Positions 40,880 to 50,419 of a DNA stretch of 64,000 bases are shown here, piece after piece. The first letter of the stretch is position 1. The number at the start of each line of letters is the position of its first letter. The DNA comes from Candidatus Saccharimonadota bacterium (GTDB lineage: Bacteria; Patescibacteriota; Saccharimonadia; Saccharimonadales; Saccharimonadaceae), in assembly GCA_017405265.1 (NCBI GenBank), contig JAFRAS010000002.1, positions 1 to 64,000 on the forward strand, given 5' to 3'. Both the position numbers and the translations under genes were made by a program. The notes beneath the pieces are model-generated. The model was not told the DNA's origin, searched no databases, and saw only the letters and a program-made list of their open reading frames with translations.

Positions 40880-41596
40880 ATGAAAAAGATTGCGATTTTT
40901 ATTCTTAGTTTAATTATGGGCGTGAGCCTCCTTTCCGCCACCCCCGTCCCGACTTACGCCGACAGTAACGATTGCGAGAACACTCCTTTTATTCTCGGCA
41001 TGCGCCCCTGGTATTACGGTCTCGTAAAATCCGGCAGCAACAACACCTGTACCGTTAAAAACCCGAATGAACTAGGCGGCGACTCCGGCCTCCAAAAATT
41101 CATCATGACGATAGTCCTGAACATTATCTACGACCTCTCCGTCATCGCCGGCCTTCTCACAGTCGCCATGATTATCTACGGCGCCTACCAATTCATCATG
41201 GCCGGTGGTGACGTCGGAAAAACCGTAAAAGCTAAAAAGACCTTGACTAACGCCATCGTCGGCCTCGTCATCGCCCTTATGTCCTGGGGTATCATCTCTT
41301 ACATTTCAGGTGACTTTCTCAATCTCACCAGTGGTAGCGCCGGCTCCATGAATATGCCCACCACCAGCATCGACGTCACCCTTCGCGCCGCCCTCCAGCT
41401 CGCCACCGGCCTCATCGGCATCGTCGCCGTCGTCTTCATTATCTACTCTGGCATCCAATACACCACCTCCTCTGGTGACGCTGGAAAGATTCAAAAAGCC
41501 AAGAATACTATTGTTTATAGCATCATCGGCCTCATCATCGCCCTTCTCGCTTTCGCCATCGTCACCTGGGTTCTCGGTAACGTCAACCCAGCCTAA
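40880..41596 (+). CDS. Double VirB2-like pilin-domain membrane protein
   Basis: This 238-residue protein has a signal peptide (residues 1-27) and two tandem VirB2/TrbC-like units. Unit 1 has helices around VIAGLLTVAMIIYGAYQFIM and LTNAIVGLVIALMSWGIISY joined by AGGDVGKTVKAKKT; unit 2 has GLIGIVAVVFIIYSGIQYTT and YSIIGLIIALLAFAIVTWVL joined by SSGDAGKIQKAKNT. The matching loops show an internal duplication. The ATG is six bases after TATACT (40868-40873). It is followed by the VirB6-like gene. Confidence 0.82.
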   Translation: MKKIAIFILSLIMGVSLLSATPVPTYADSNDCENTPFILGMRPWYYGLVKSGSNNTCTVKNPNELGGDSGLQKFIMTIVLNIIYDLSVIAGLLTVAMIIYGAYQFIMAGGDVGKTVKAKKTLTNAIVGLVIALMSWGIISYISGDFLNLTSGSAGSMNMPTTSIDVTLRAALQLATGLIGIVAVVFIIYSGIQYTTSSGDAGKIQKAKNTIVYSIIGLIIALLAFAIVTWVLGNVNPA

Positions 41597-41624
41597 TTTC
41601 CTCACAAAATCACCCCTATAAGTA

Positions 41625-41653
41625 TTGACAAAAATGCTTATGTGTGATATAAT
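41625..41653 (+). promoter_or_regulatory. Consensus promoter for the VirB6-like gene
   Basis: TTGACA (41625-41630), 17 bases, and TATAAT (41648-41653). The 27-base leader to 41681 has no evident Shine-Dalgarno site. Confidence 0.88.
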
Positions 41654-41680
41654 TAAGCATGGACTAATTGGGTCCCTGTT

Positions 41681-44422
41681 ATGAAAGCGAAAGAATCCCG
41701 ATTTAAGAGACTAAAATACCTTTTTATTGGCTTATTTTTGAGCCTTTCTTTTGTCTCCGCCCCTGTTAATACTTTCGCTGACGAACGCCCTGACGAAGAT
41801 CTTGCCACCACCGAAACCGAGCAACAAACTGAGACCCAAAACGAAACCGAAACCCAAACCGGCTCCACTGAAAACGCCTGTTGGGACCAATCCGGCGCCA
41901 TCGGCTGGCTCATCTGTCCGACCACCGGCGTCGTCTCGAACGCCGTCGACGGTATTTACGACATCATCGAAGACCTCCTCATTATCAAACCCGTCTCCTT
42001 CGATGAAAAAGCCCCCATCCGTCTCGTCTGGGAATACGTCCGCGGCATCACTAACGTCGTCTTTATTATCCTTATCTTGGTCGTCGTCTATTCCCAAATC
42101 ACTGGCATCGGCCTCAGCAATTACAGCATCAAAAGAGTCCTCCCGAAAATCGTCGTCTGCGCCATTTTGATTAACCTCTCCTTCATCATCTGCGCCGCTC
42201 TCGTTGACGTCAGCAACATTATCGGCGCCAACCTCCGCGCCTTCTTCTCGCACGTCGAAGAACTTATTATCGAAAACGGCACTATTTCGAGTACCGTAAA
42301 AATCTCCTGGGCCGACCTCACTGGCGCCATTTTCCTCGGCGGCACCCTCGGCGCCGTCTCTATTATCGCCTCGCCTGGCCTCCTCTGGATGCTCATCCCT
42401 GTCGTCCTCGGTGCCATCATTTCCATTGTCGCCGGTCTCATCACCATCTCCCTCCGCCAAGCCGTCGTCTCCCTCCTCGTTATGGTCGCTCCCTTAGCTT
42501 TCGTCTGCTACCTCCTCCCGAACACCGAAAAATGGTTCGCTCTCTGGAAAAAGACCCTGTCCCAAATGCTTATTTTCTACCCCATCTTCGCCGCCCTCTT
42601 CGGCGCTTCTCAACTCGTCGGCTGGGTTATCATCGCCTCCGCCGAAAACGCCGTCGGTATTATCCTCGGTATGGCGGTCCAAGTCTTCCCACTTTTCTTC
42701 TCCGTCTCACTCATGAAAATGTCCGGCACTGTCCTCGGCACCGTCTCCGGCGCCCTCATGAAACTCGGCTCCGGCGCCAAAAACTCCGCCTCCCGCTTTG
42801 CCATCTCTCAGCGTGACTACGCCCGCGCCAAAAATCTCGCCGAAAACACGGGTCGTTTCAGTGTCTTCAACCCCTCTTCCTGGCGCGCTGGCATCGCCAT
42901 GCATAACGCAAGCAAAGAAAGCGACCTAAAACTCTTACAAGAAGGCGCCGCCATCCGCACCCAAGACATGATTGTTGCCCGTCGTCAAGGCCGTCGTATC
43001 ATCGGCTACCGCAACGACGGCTCCCCGATTTACTCCACTCGCCCCGTGAACGCTCGCCTTGTCGAGGCTAGCTACCAAAACCGCGTCTTAAAACTCGGTT
43101 CCGACGCTCGCGCCCTCGAATACGAAAACAACATGAACGACGTCGCCCACTATCTCGAAGAAAACGGTGCCTACTCTGGCAATATTATTAACCTCAGTAA
43201 CACCCAATCAACAAACTACCAAGAACTCCGCACTCAGCAATCCGCGAAACTCCGTAACGACCGCGCCATGAACCGCTTCTATCTCGACTCTATCCGCCGC
43301 GCTTCCGAACGCGACGCCGTAAGTGGTGAAATTATTGACCGCGCAACTTACGACCGTCTTATTACTCGCGGTGCCGGCTCCGACGCCTACTCCGACGACG
43401 AAAAGACCCGTAACGACGCCACCACCTCCGTAATCGCCGACGCCTACGACGCCTTCGAAAACGACCGCAAAGTCACCACGGCAAAATACACGACCTACTT
43501 AAGAAAACAAGTCAGCAAAGAAGTTGATCGCGTTTACGACGAAATGTTGAAAGTGAAAAACATCGACGGTATCGTCGCTGCTCAATCCGTCACCGCTGAA
43601 CGTGGCGACTACGACAAAATCAGCAAAAAACTTTCCGAATATATGGACCAGGATCACTATGTCAAACTCGGCTCCGACTTTGCGAACGTCCTCGCGACCA
43701 GCCTCTTGGGATTAAAAGACGCCGACCCCGAACTCGGCCGCCTCGGAAAACACATCAACGTCGAAACCTGGCGCTACACTAACGGCAACCGTGATTCCGA
43801 CTTTGTCACCATGAAAGAATATTACACCGGTAAAGACAGTAACGGCGAAACCACGAAATTTAATATCACGAACCTCCTCCAGGGTACCGGTCTGAAGGGA
43901 ATCGACCGCACTGCTTTCGACGGTCTGAAGCTTCACATGGACCAATATTTCACCGCCGAAAACTTCGGTGGTAACGCCGCCGCCGCAAGAGACGCCCGTA
44001 ACCAAGTCATGAACTCCATGATGCCCCAGATTATCTCCGCCGTCCCATCTTTTGCCTCCGGCTCCGAACAAATCATCTCCACTATGAAATTCATGACCGG
44101 TCTCACAACTCGCCCCGACGGCTCCTGGGGTCAAAAACTTGATAGTAACGGCAACCCCGTCGAAACTCCAGAAGAAGCCGCGAACAGTCTAAAATACACC
44201 GAAGACTACCTCCGTTTCCTTACTCCGAACGACCTCATCAACTTCAAGAGCGACGCCTTCGCCGCCGTCCGCGCTCGCCTTGTTGTCGCTTATGGCTCCG
44301 AAGCTGCCGCCCGCACCCAAATGCAAAATCTCTGCCGCAACAACATCGAAGTTCTCCGCGCTGGTGACCGCTCAGCTCTCACTCCAATGAAACAATCCGT
44401 CCGCACTTACCTCGGGTTGTAA
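41681..44422 (+). CDS. VirB6/TrbL-like polytopic T4SS protein
   Basis: This 913-residue protein has a signal peptide (about 1-32), a Thr/Glu/Gln-rich linker and six or more membrane helices between residues about 120 and 370, including VVFIILILVVVYSQITGIGL and IISIVAGLITISLRQAVVSL. A long soluble C-terminal region (about 400-913), rich in Asn, Asp and Arg, follows. The layout fits VirB6/TrbL inner-membrane channel components with extended C-termini. It overlaps the convergent PrgI-like gene by 16 bases. Confidence 0.8.
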   Translation: MKAKESRFKRLKYLFIGLFLSLSFVSAPVNTFADERPDEDLATTETEQQTETQNETETQTGSTENACWDQSGAIGWLICPTTGVVSNAVDGIYDIIEDLLIIKPVSFDEKAPIRLVWEYVRGITNVVFIILILVVVYSQITGIGLSNYSIKRVLPKIVVCAILINLSFIICAALVDVSNIIGANLRAFFSHVEELIIENGTISSTVKISWADLTGAIFLGGTLGAVSIIASPGLLWMLIPVVLGAIISIVAGLITISLRQAVVSLLVMVAPLAFVCYLLPNTEKWFALWKKTLSQMLIFYPIFAALFGASQLVGWVIIASAENAVGIILGMAVQVFPLFFSVSLMKMSGTVLGTVSGALMKLGSGAKNSASRFAISQRDYARAKNLAENTGRFSVFNPSSWRAGIAMHNASKESDLKLLQEGAAIRTQDMIVARRQGRRIIGYRNDGSPIYSTRPVNARLVEASYQNRVLKLGSDARALEYENNMNDVAHYLEENGAYSGNIINLSNTQSTNYQELRTQQSAKLRNDRAMNRFYLDSIRRASERDAVSGEIIDRATYDRLITRGAGSDAYSDDEKTRNDATTSVIADAYDAFENDRKVTTAKYTTYLRKQVSKEVDRVYDEMLKVKNIDGIVAAQSVTAERGDYDKISKKLSEYMDQDHYVKLGSDFANVLATSLLGLKDADPELGRLGKHINVETWRYTNGNRDSDFVTMKEYYTGKDSNGETTKFNITNLLQGTGLKGIDRTAFDGLKLHMDQYFTAENFGGNAAAARDARNQVMNSMMPQIISAVPSFASGSEQIISTMKFMTGLTTRPDGSWGQKLDSNGNPVETPEEAANSLKYTEDYLRFLTPNDLINFKSDAFAAVRARLVVAYGSEAAARTQMQNLCRNNIEVLRAGDRSALTPMKQSVRTYLGL

Positions 44423-45123
44423 GGCCCAGGCATCGGCACCGCATTATTATTCCAACTCTGTTGCCCTGCCCCGTAATTTATTCCACCATACACCCCGGCT
44501 TGCGGCCCCATATTCTGTTCCTGGCTATTTGCTTGAATCGCCGCTCTCATCTGCTCGACAATTTCGCTCCGATTTTTCACCGCACTGGCATTAATCGCCG
44601 CCTCAATCCTCTGTGAGTTATTACTTTCATACATATCACTCGCACTCGCCGCCTCCGCCACAAAATCCTCTTGCATCGCCGAATTAGCAAACGCATTAAT
44701 TGAATGTCCCTCCGTATCCACCACATTAGCGAGGAATGACAACCTATGGCTTGCCTCCTCACCCGAAATATCTCTCGTCCTCGGTGCCTCGACAATTTTC
44801 GGCGCCAAAATCTCCACCGTCGAATCTCTCTGTCCCGGATTAAAATAATGTTTTCTCGGTTTAAAATAAAACGACACCATCGCCGCAAGATACGTTTCCA
44901 TCGGCTGATCTCGCTTAATTGGTAATCCCATGATCAGGAAAAATCCCGCCACTGGAATCGGCAGAATACCTAAAATTATCCCAATTTCCCCCGTCTGAAA
45001 TAATCCTATCGACATCGCAATGCAAGCAATTCCAATAAAAATATACACAAATTGCCGAAACGACAAACCAAAAACCAACTTATCATCCGCCTCAACATCT
45101 TGTGGAACTTTATATTGTGCCAT
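44407..45123 (-). CDS. PrgI/VirB3-like T4SS membrane protein
   Basis: This 238-residue protein has a PrgI-family N-terminus: MAQYKVPQDVEADDKLVFGL, then two membrane helices (FVYIFIGIACIAMSIGLF and GIILGILPIPVAGFFLIM) and YFKPRKHYFNP. PrgI/VirB3 proteins sit with VirB4 at the membrane. The C-terminal 120 residues are polar and Asn/Gln-rich. It is transcribed opposite to the rest of the locus. The ATG at 45123 is six bases after TATAGT (45130-45135). Confidence 0.84.
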   Translation of the reverse strand: MAQYKVPQDVEADDKLVFGLSFRQFVYIFIGIACIAMSIGLFQTGEIGIILGILPIPVAGFFLIMGLPIKRDQPMETYLAAMVSFYFKPRKHYFNPGQRDSTVEILAPKIVEAPRTRDISGEEASHRLSFLANVVDTEGHSINAFANSAMQEDFVAEAASASDMYESNNSQRIEAAINASAVKNRSEIVEQMRAAIQANSQEQNMGPQAGVYGGINYGAGQQSWNNNAVPMPGPYNPR

Positions 45124-45178
45124 AATAAAACTATATCACTTTTTTTCAAAATCGTGTATAATATTTTACATAACAATT

Positions 45179-46171
45179 ATGCAACCGCAAAATAATTTTC
45201 AGTCTAATCCGAATTTTACCGCCGGCTCCACTCCGACGCCCGGTTTTCAACCCCAATTTCAACAGTCTTACCAACAAAATCCTATGAATACCGAGCCCGT
45301 CCAATCTTTCCCGACTACTCCGGGAACCTTCCAACAACTCCCCACTATGAATTACACTCAGCCGAACGCCCTCCCTCCGACCCCGGTCCCGGGACAAGTT
45401 AATCCAGCCGGAGCCTACGGTCAACCCCAACCCCAGCCAACTCAACCGAATCAACAAATCAACTCCGCTAACCAACACGCCACCCCCGACCATCCTCTCG
45501 CGACCCAAACCATGCTCCAAATCTCCGAGCTCCGCGACAACCTCGTCATCATGAAAGACGGCTCTTTCCGCGCCGTCGTTGCCTGCCAGTCCATCAACTT
45601 CGATCTTATGAGCAACGCCGAACGCGAGGGAATTGAATATTCTTATCAAAACTTCCTAAACTCCCTCACTTTCACTACTCAAATCTTGATTCGCAACCAA
45701 CGCGTCGATATTGGCCCCTACATCGAATATCTTTCCGAACTGCGCCGCAACTCCGATAATATGCTCCTCGGCGTTCTTATGGACGATTACATCAACTTTA
45801 TCGACATTCTTTCCCAAGAAGCCAACATTATGGACACTTCTTTCTTCGTCGTCGTCCCTTATTATTCCTCCCCCGACCTTGAAAAAGCCGTCCAAGATAC
45901 CAAGAATTTCATTAAAACCTTCTCCCGCGCCAAAAATCCCCCCGTCACCAAAATCGACCGCAATACCTACGAAACCGCCATCACCGAAATCAATAACCGC
46001 GTCGATACCGTCGTCGCTGGTCTGAACCAAATCGGCGTCCGTTCCGTCCGTTTGAACACCAGAAAACTCGGCGAACTCTTCTATAACTTCAATAACCCTG
46101 ACACTGCCATCCGCGAACCTCTGGTTGATTTCTCCCGTCTCGCCTCAATTTACGTTAAAAAAGGAGTTTAA
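45179..46171 (+). CDS. TraC/VirB4 N-terminal-domain-like protein
   Basis: This 330-residue protein starts with a Pro/Gln/Asn-rich disordered region (residues 1-105), followed by a domain like the N-terminal part of TraC/VirB4 ATPases (LRDNLVIMKDGSFRAVVACQ, IGPYIEYLSELRRNSDNMLL, DTSFFVVVPYY). It has no nucleotide-binding motif. It ends exactly one base before the VirB4 ATPase starts, suggesting VirB4 is made as two polypeptides. The TATAAT at 45157-45162 is divergent from the PrgI promoter. Confidence 0.82.
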   Translation: MQPQNNFQSNPNFTAGSTPTPGFQPQFQQSYQQNPMNTEPVQSFPTTPGTFQQLPTMNYTQPNALPPTPVPGQVNPAGAYGQPQPQPTQPNQQINSANQHATPDHPLATQTMLQISELRDNLVIMKDGSFRAVVACQSINFDLMSNAEREGIEYSYQNFLNSLTFTTQILIRNQRVDIGPYIEYLSELRRNSDNMLLGVLMDDYINFIDILSQEANIMDTSFFVVVPYYSSPDLEKAVQDTKNFIKTFSRAKNPPVTKIDRNTYETAITEINNRVDTVVAGLNQIGVRSVRLNTRKLGELFYNFNNPDTAIREPLVDFSRLASIYVKKGV

Positions 46172-48019
46172 ATGGTCCGTCGTCGCGAATCCAAACAAAA
46201 AAACCTGACCGCCGCTGAGATTGCCGCCAATAACCAAGCCATGGAGGACATGGAAACCCAGCGCGCCTTCGAACAGGGAATTAACACGATGCGGGACTTA
46301 ATCTCCCCCTCGAGTATTGAAATCGAATCCGACCACTTCCGCCTCGGCAACAAATACGGCCGCACTCTCTACGTTTATGGTTACCCTCGCGAACTCTACA
46401 CCGGCTGGCTCTCTCCGATTATCAACATCGACGAAGTCTGCGATATTTCCATGTTTATCTACCCCGTCGAGTCCCAAGTCATCATGAAAAACCTTCGAAA
46501 AAAGGTCACCCAACTCGAAGCCTCTATCCAAGTCGGCGCTGAAAAAGGTAAAGTCCGTGACCCCGAGCTTGAAGCCGCTATTTCTGACGCCGAGGAACTC
46601 CGCGATAAGCTCCAAGTCGGCTCCGAACGCTTCTTCCGCTTCGGCCTCTACATTACTCTCTGGGCCAACTCTCTCGACGAACTCGGTTTCGTCCAGCAAA
46701 AAATCGAGACTATTTTGGGTCAACTCATGGTCTTCTCGAAAGTCGCCACTTCCCAACAAGAACAGGGAATGAACTGCACTATGCCCCAATGCACCGACGA
46801 ACTCCAAATCCGCCGCAACATGGACACCGGCGCCATTTCCACCTCTTTCCCCTTCACCTCCGCCGACCTTACTCAAGAAAAAGGAATCTTATACGGCATC
46901 AATATGCATAATAACGGTCTTGTTATTTTCGACCGTTTCACTCTCGAAAACGCCAACATGATCGTCTTTGCAAAATCCGGTGCAGGTAAATCCTTCGCCG
47001 TGAAACTTGAAGCTCTCCGATCTATGATGCTCGGCACCGAAGTTATTATTATCGACCCCGAAAACGAATATTCGAAATTAAGCGACGCCGTCGGCGGCTC
47101 CTATATTCGCCTTTCTTTGAACTCCGACGTCCGCATTAACCCCTTCGATCTCCCGAAAGTCGTCGACGCTGAAGACGCCAACGACGCTCTCCGCGCCAAC
47201 CTCGTTACTCTCCACGGCCTCTTCCGTCTCATGCTCGGCGGCAACCAAGTCTCCGCTAATGGCCAAATTGCCCCCGTCCTCTCCCCAAACGAAGAAGCCG
47301 ACATGGACCAGGCCCTAATTGACACTTACGCTCGCGCCGGCATCACTTCGGACCCATTGACCCATCAATCCACTCCCCCGACCATCTTCAACTTCTACGA
47401 CACTCTTGCTCACATGGAAGGCTCCGGTCCCGAACTCGCCAACCGTCTCCGAAAATACACTACCGGTACCTTCGCCGGCATCTTCTCGCAACAATCCAAC
47501 ATTGATATCAATAATCAATTTGTTGTCTTTAATATTCGCGACCTCGAAGACGAACTTCGCCCAGTTGCGATTTATATCGTCCTTTCCCACATCTGGAATA
47601 TCGTCCGCGCGAAACAAAAACGTCGCCTACTTATTGTCGATGAGGCCTGGCAGCTCATGCAACACGAAGATTCCGCGAACTTCCTCTTCTCCCTCGCAAA
47701 ACGCGCCAGGAAATATTACCTCGGTCTCACCACTATCACCCAAGATGTCGAAGATTTTATGTCCACAAAAATGGGCCGCGCTATTGTGAGTAACTCCTCC
47801 ATGCAACTCCTCTTAAAACAATCTCCTTCCGCCGTCGATGTCCTTTCCGAAGTTTTCCGTCTAACTGACGAGGAACGAAAACGCTTGAGTAATTTCCCAG
47901 TGGGTCAAGGTCTTCTCTTTGCCGGCCCGAACCACGTCCACATCCAAATTATCGCGAGTAAAACCGAAGAGTCCCTCATCACCACCAACCCGAACGACAA
48001 AAACAAGCGCCAATCCTAA
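46172..48019 (+). CDS. virB4: VirB4-like T4SS ATPase
   Basis: This 615-residue ATPase powers pilus assembly and substrate transfer at a type IV secretion channel. It has Walker A (AKSGAGKSFAVK, about residue 268), a VIIIDPENEYSKL segment and Walker B (LLIVDEAWQLM, about residue 487), then an ITQDVEDF and NSSMQLLLKQ stretch typical of VirB4/TraE. AAAAGGAG lies just before its ATG, within the end of the preceding gene. It meets recF tail to tail with a four-base overlap. No relaxase or VirD4 coupling protein is seen in the window. Confidence 0.92.
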   Translation: MVRRRESKQKNLTAAEIAANNQAMEDMETQRAFEQGINTMRDLISPSSIEIESDHFRLGNKYGRTLYVYGYPRELYTGWLSPIINIDEVCDISMFIYPVESQVIMKNLRKKVTQLEASIQVGAEKGKVRDPELEAAISDAEELRDKLQVGSERFFRFGLYITLWANSLDELGFVQQKIETILGQLMVFSKVATSQQEQGMNCTMPQCTDELQIRRNMDTGAISTSFPFTSADLTQEKGILYGINMHNNGLVIFDRFTLENANMIVFAKSGAGKSFAVKLEALRSMMLGTEVIIIDPENEYSKLSDAVGGSYIRLSLNSDVRINPFDLPKVVDAEDANDALRANLVTLHGLFRLMLGGNQVSANGQIAPVLSPNEEADMDQALIDTYARAGITSDPLTHQSTPPTIFNFYDTLAHMEGSGPELANRLRKYTTGTFAGIFSQQSNIDINNQFVVFNIRDLEDELRPVAIYIVLSHIWNIVRAKQKRRLLIVDEAWQLMQHEDSANFLFSLAKRARKYYLGLTTITQDVEDFMSTKMGRAIVSNSSMQLLLKQSPSAVDVLSEVFRLTDEERKRLSNFPVGQGLLFAGPNHVHIQIIASKTEESLITTNPNDKNKRQS

Positions 48020-49011
48020 ATCTCTGGCTTACTCGTACTCGTAATAATAATCTGATTATCCGAAAAATTAGAAATGAGAGCTCTTTGTCTTTTCTCGTCG
48101 AGCTCCGAAAACACATCATCGAGTAAAATGAGCGCTTTTTTATTCATTTCTTCCTCAATCTCGTCTGCCTCAATAAACTTGAGCGCCAAGATAATCGACC
48201 GCACCTCCCCTCTCGACGCCGATCCTTCCGCCTCTCTTCCATTAAATTGAAATATAAAATCATCTTTTTGCACCCCAAAACTCGTGTGTTTCAAAATCTT
48301 ATCCCTCAAAAAATCATTTTCCAAAATCTTCAAATATTCATCTTTACTTTTTATATCCGTTTTATAAAAAATCGACACTGTGTCCGAATTTTCCGCAATC
48401 GACCGATAGCTTTCTGTAATTTTTTCGTTTATTTTTTCAATTTCTTTTTTTCTCGTCTCAAAAATCTCCCATCCATATTCCGCCAGCATCACATTCCAGG
48501 GAAACACCTCAAAAATCTCCACATTCTCCCGCTTCAAAAGTTCATTTCTTTGCTTCAGTGCTTTTTTATATTTCGACACCGCTCGCGCATATTTTTCGTC
48601 TCTCTGCGAAATTAGCGCATCAAAATAATCTCTCCGCCTCCCCGGGCTCGCCGAAATTAAGTTGAGGTCACTCGGCAAAAATAAAATCACCGGATACCGA
48701 TTTTTTCTCGGCAACCTTTTCCACTTTTTTCCATCAATCAAAAAATTTTTATTCACCCCATCAAAACTAACTCTCACCTCCTCCCCATTCATTAGTTTTA
48801 TCAAAATCACATAAAATTCCGCATCTCTCTTCAAAATCTCCCTATCCACCGCCCGAAATGACTTGCCTTGAAGTGCAATATATATCGCCTCGAGTACCGA
48901 CGTCTTCCCCCAGCCATTCTCACCCAAAATCAGCGTCGTAAGTCCGTCCGCCTCGAGTTCATATTCGTCATGCGAACGAAAATTTTTTAAGTTGATTTTT
49001 TTAATAATCAT
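48016..49011 (-). CDS. recF: DNA replication and repair protein RecF
   Basis: This 331-residue SMC-like ATPase loads RecA at gaps. It has KINLKNFRSHDEYELE, Walker A (LGENGWGKTSVLEAI), the ABC-type signature region (SASRGEVRSIILALK) and Walker B (ALILLDDVFSELDEKR). It overlaps dnaN by four bases, in the classic dnaA-dnaN-recF order. Confidence 0.95.
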   Translation of the reverse strand: MIIKKINLKNFRSHDEYELEADGLTTLILGENGWGKTSVLEAIYIALQGKSFRAVDREILKRDAEFYVILIKLMNGEEVRVSFDGVNKNFLIDGKKWKRLPRKNRYPVILFLPSDLNLISASPGRRRDYFDALISQRDEKYARAVSKYKKALKQRNELLKRENVEIFEVFPWNVMLAEYGWEIFETRKKEIEKINEKITESYRSIAENSDTVSIFYKTDIKSKDEYLKILENDFLRDKILKHTSFGVQKDDFIFQFNGREAEGSASRGEVRSIILALKFIEADEIEEEMNKKALILLDDVFSELDEKRQRALISNFSDNQIIITSTSKPEI

Positions 49012-50114
49012 ACATTAAGCGGCATAATAATATGTGTATAATCGCTACTTTTTGCGTTTTTCACTACCATCGGCGCTAAATTCGGCGACAACCCAATTAT
49101 CACACTTTCTTCTTCAATACAATTCAACGCATCGAGCAAATATTTTGCATTCAACGTGATTTTCTCGTCTTTTTCTACCTTAGTTTCAATTTCCGACGCA
49201 TTCTCCCCCATTTCATTCGCCACCGCGAGCACCCGAAGTTTCCCATTTTTCGCGTCCGTCTCCACCTTAATCGTCCCCCCGACCGTCTTCGAAAACAGCG
49301 CCGCCAATTTCACCGTCCTAACCAACTCTTCTTTTTTTACTTCAATATTTTCTTCACTATTCTTCGGAATTAACTGCCGATAATCTGGATAACTCCCATC
49401 AATCAACTTCGACGTAATTTCCACTTCCCCCACTCGAATCTGCACCATTAATTCATTAAATAATATTTCCACCTCTTCCGTATCCTCCTGAATCGCCCGC
49501 ATCGCCTCATTAAGTGGCATCGTCGGCACAATCGCCTTCACTTCACTTTTTACTTTTTCCACAATTTTTCTATCCGCCAATCTATACCCGTCCGTCGCCG
49601 CCACAAATAAACTGTCGTTAAATGTATTATAAAACACCCCCGTAAGCGCCGGTCTCGAAGTGTCGTTCGATGTCGCAACGAGTACCTCCGAAAGCCCCGC
49701 CCGAAACTCATCCACCCCCATCACAAACGCCACACTTTTCTTTTCATCCACCTCCGGCATTTCCGGAAAATCGTCCGCCTCCACCCCATTCACCGTCGCC
49801 TTATAATTGCCAGATTTTAGTGTAATCTTTTTATCTTTATCTTCAATCTCTACTTTCGCATTCTTCGGCAAATTCGACACAAATTCCGCCATCAGCCTCG
49901 CCGGCGCCGTAATCACCCCGTCCACGCTTTCAATTACCGGTAAATAATCTACTACCGCCATGTCTAAGTTCGTTGTCGTAAGTGTCGCCTTTCCCGCATC
50001 CACCCGAATCAACACATTATTCAAAATCGGCAAAGTTGTTTTTCCGCCCGCCACGATTCTGCTCACATTATTTAATGCTTTTGCAAGTTTTTCTTGTTCA
50101 ACCACTATCTTCAT
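49008..50114 (-). CDS. dnaN: DNA polymerase III beta sliding clamp
   Basis: This 368-residue clamp encircles DNA and tethers polymerase. Typical segments are LPILNNVLIRVDAGKATLTT, VNGVEADDFPEMPEV, RPALTGVFYNT, ATDGYRLADRKI and the C-terminal SSDYTHIIMPLNV. AAGGAGG precedes the ATG at 50114. It follows dnaA after a 305-base gap rich in DnaA-box-like motifs. Confidence 0.97.
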   Translation of the reverse strand: MKIVVEQEKLAKALNNVSRIVAGGKTTLPILNNVLIRVDAGKATLTTTNLDMAVVDYLPVIESVDGVITAPARLMAEFVSNLPKNAKVEIEDKDKKITLKSGNYKATVNGVEADDFPEMPEVDEKKSVAFVMGVDEFRAGLSEVLVATSNDTSRPALTGVFYNTFNDSLFVAATDGYRLADRKIVEKVKSEVKAIVPTMPLNEAMRAIQEDTEEVEILFNELMVQIRVGEVEITSKLIDGSYPDYRQLIPKNSEENIEVKKEELVRTVKLAALFSKTVGGTIKVETDAKNGKLRVLAVANEMGENASEIETKVEKDEKITLNAKYLLDALNCIEEESVIIGLSPNLAPMVVKNAKSSDYTHIIMPLNV

Positions 50115-50419
50115 AAAATCCTCCTTAATTAATATATTTAATATTTATAGTAATAGGCCCTGTGTAAAACTTGGAAAACTCACAAATAACAGATAAAAAT
50201 CGCTCAAAAATCCCGTGGAAATCCCCGTGTAAATTATGTGTACATTCCGTGGAAATCTCCACCTTTTCCACCACACCCGCCCCGCTTTCGACTTTTCCAC
50301 AACCATTTCCCACAACTTCCTCACCAACTTCTCCTCTTACTTTCCCACAAACTTTTCCACCAAAATCATTTTTTTCGCCAAAAATTGCCTGTATAAAATT
50401 TTTATTCTCGCGCACTTTA
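50115..50419. other. dnaA-dnaN intergenic region with DnaA-box cluster
   Basis: No gene is seen. DnaA-box-like motifs on the + strand are TTTTCCACC (50264-50272 and 50353-50361), TTTTCCACA (50293-50301) and TTTCCCACA (50306-50314 and 50341-50349), with GTGGAAA motifs in the other orientation near 50215 and 50248. The strand is strongly C-rich. It could be part of a bipartite origin or a DnaA titration site. Confidence 0.65.
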
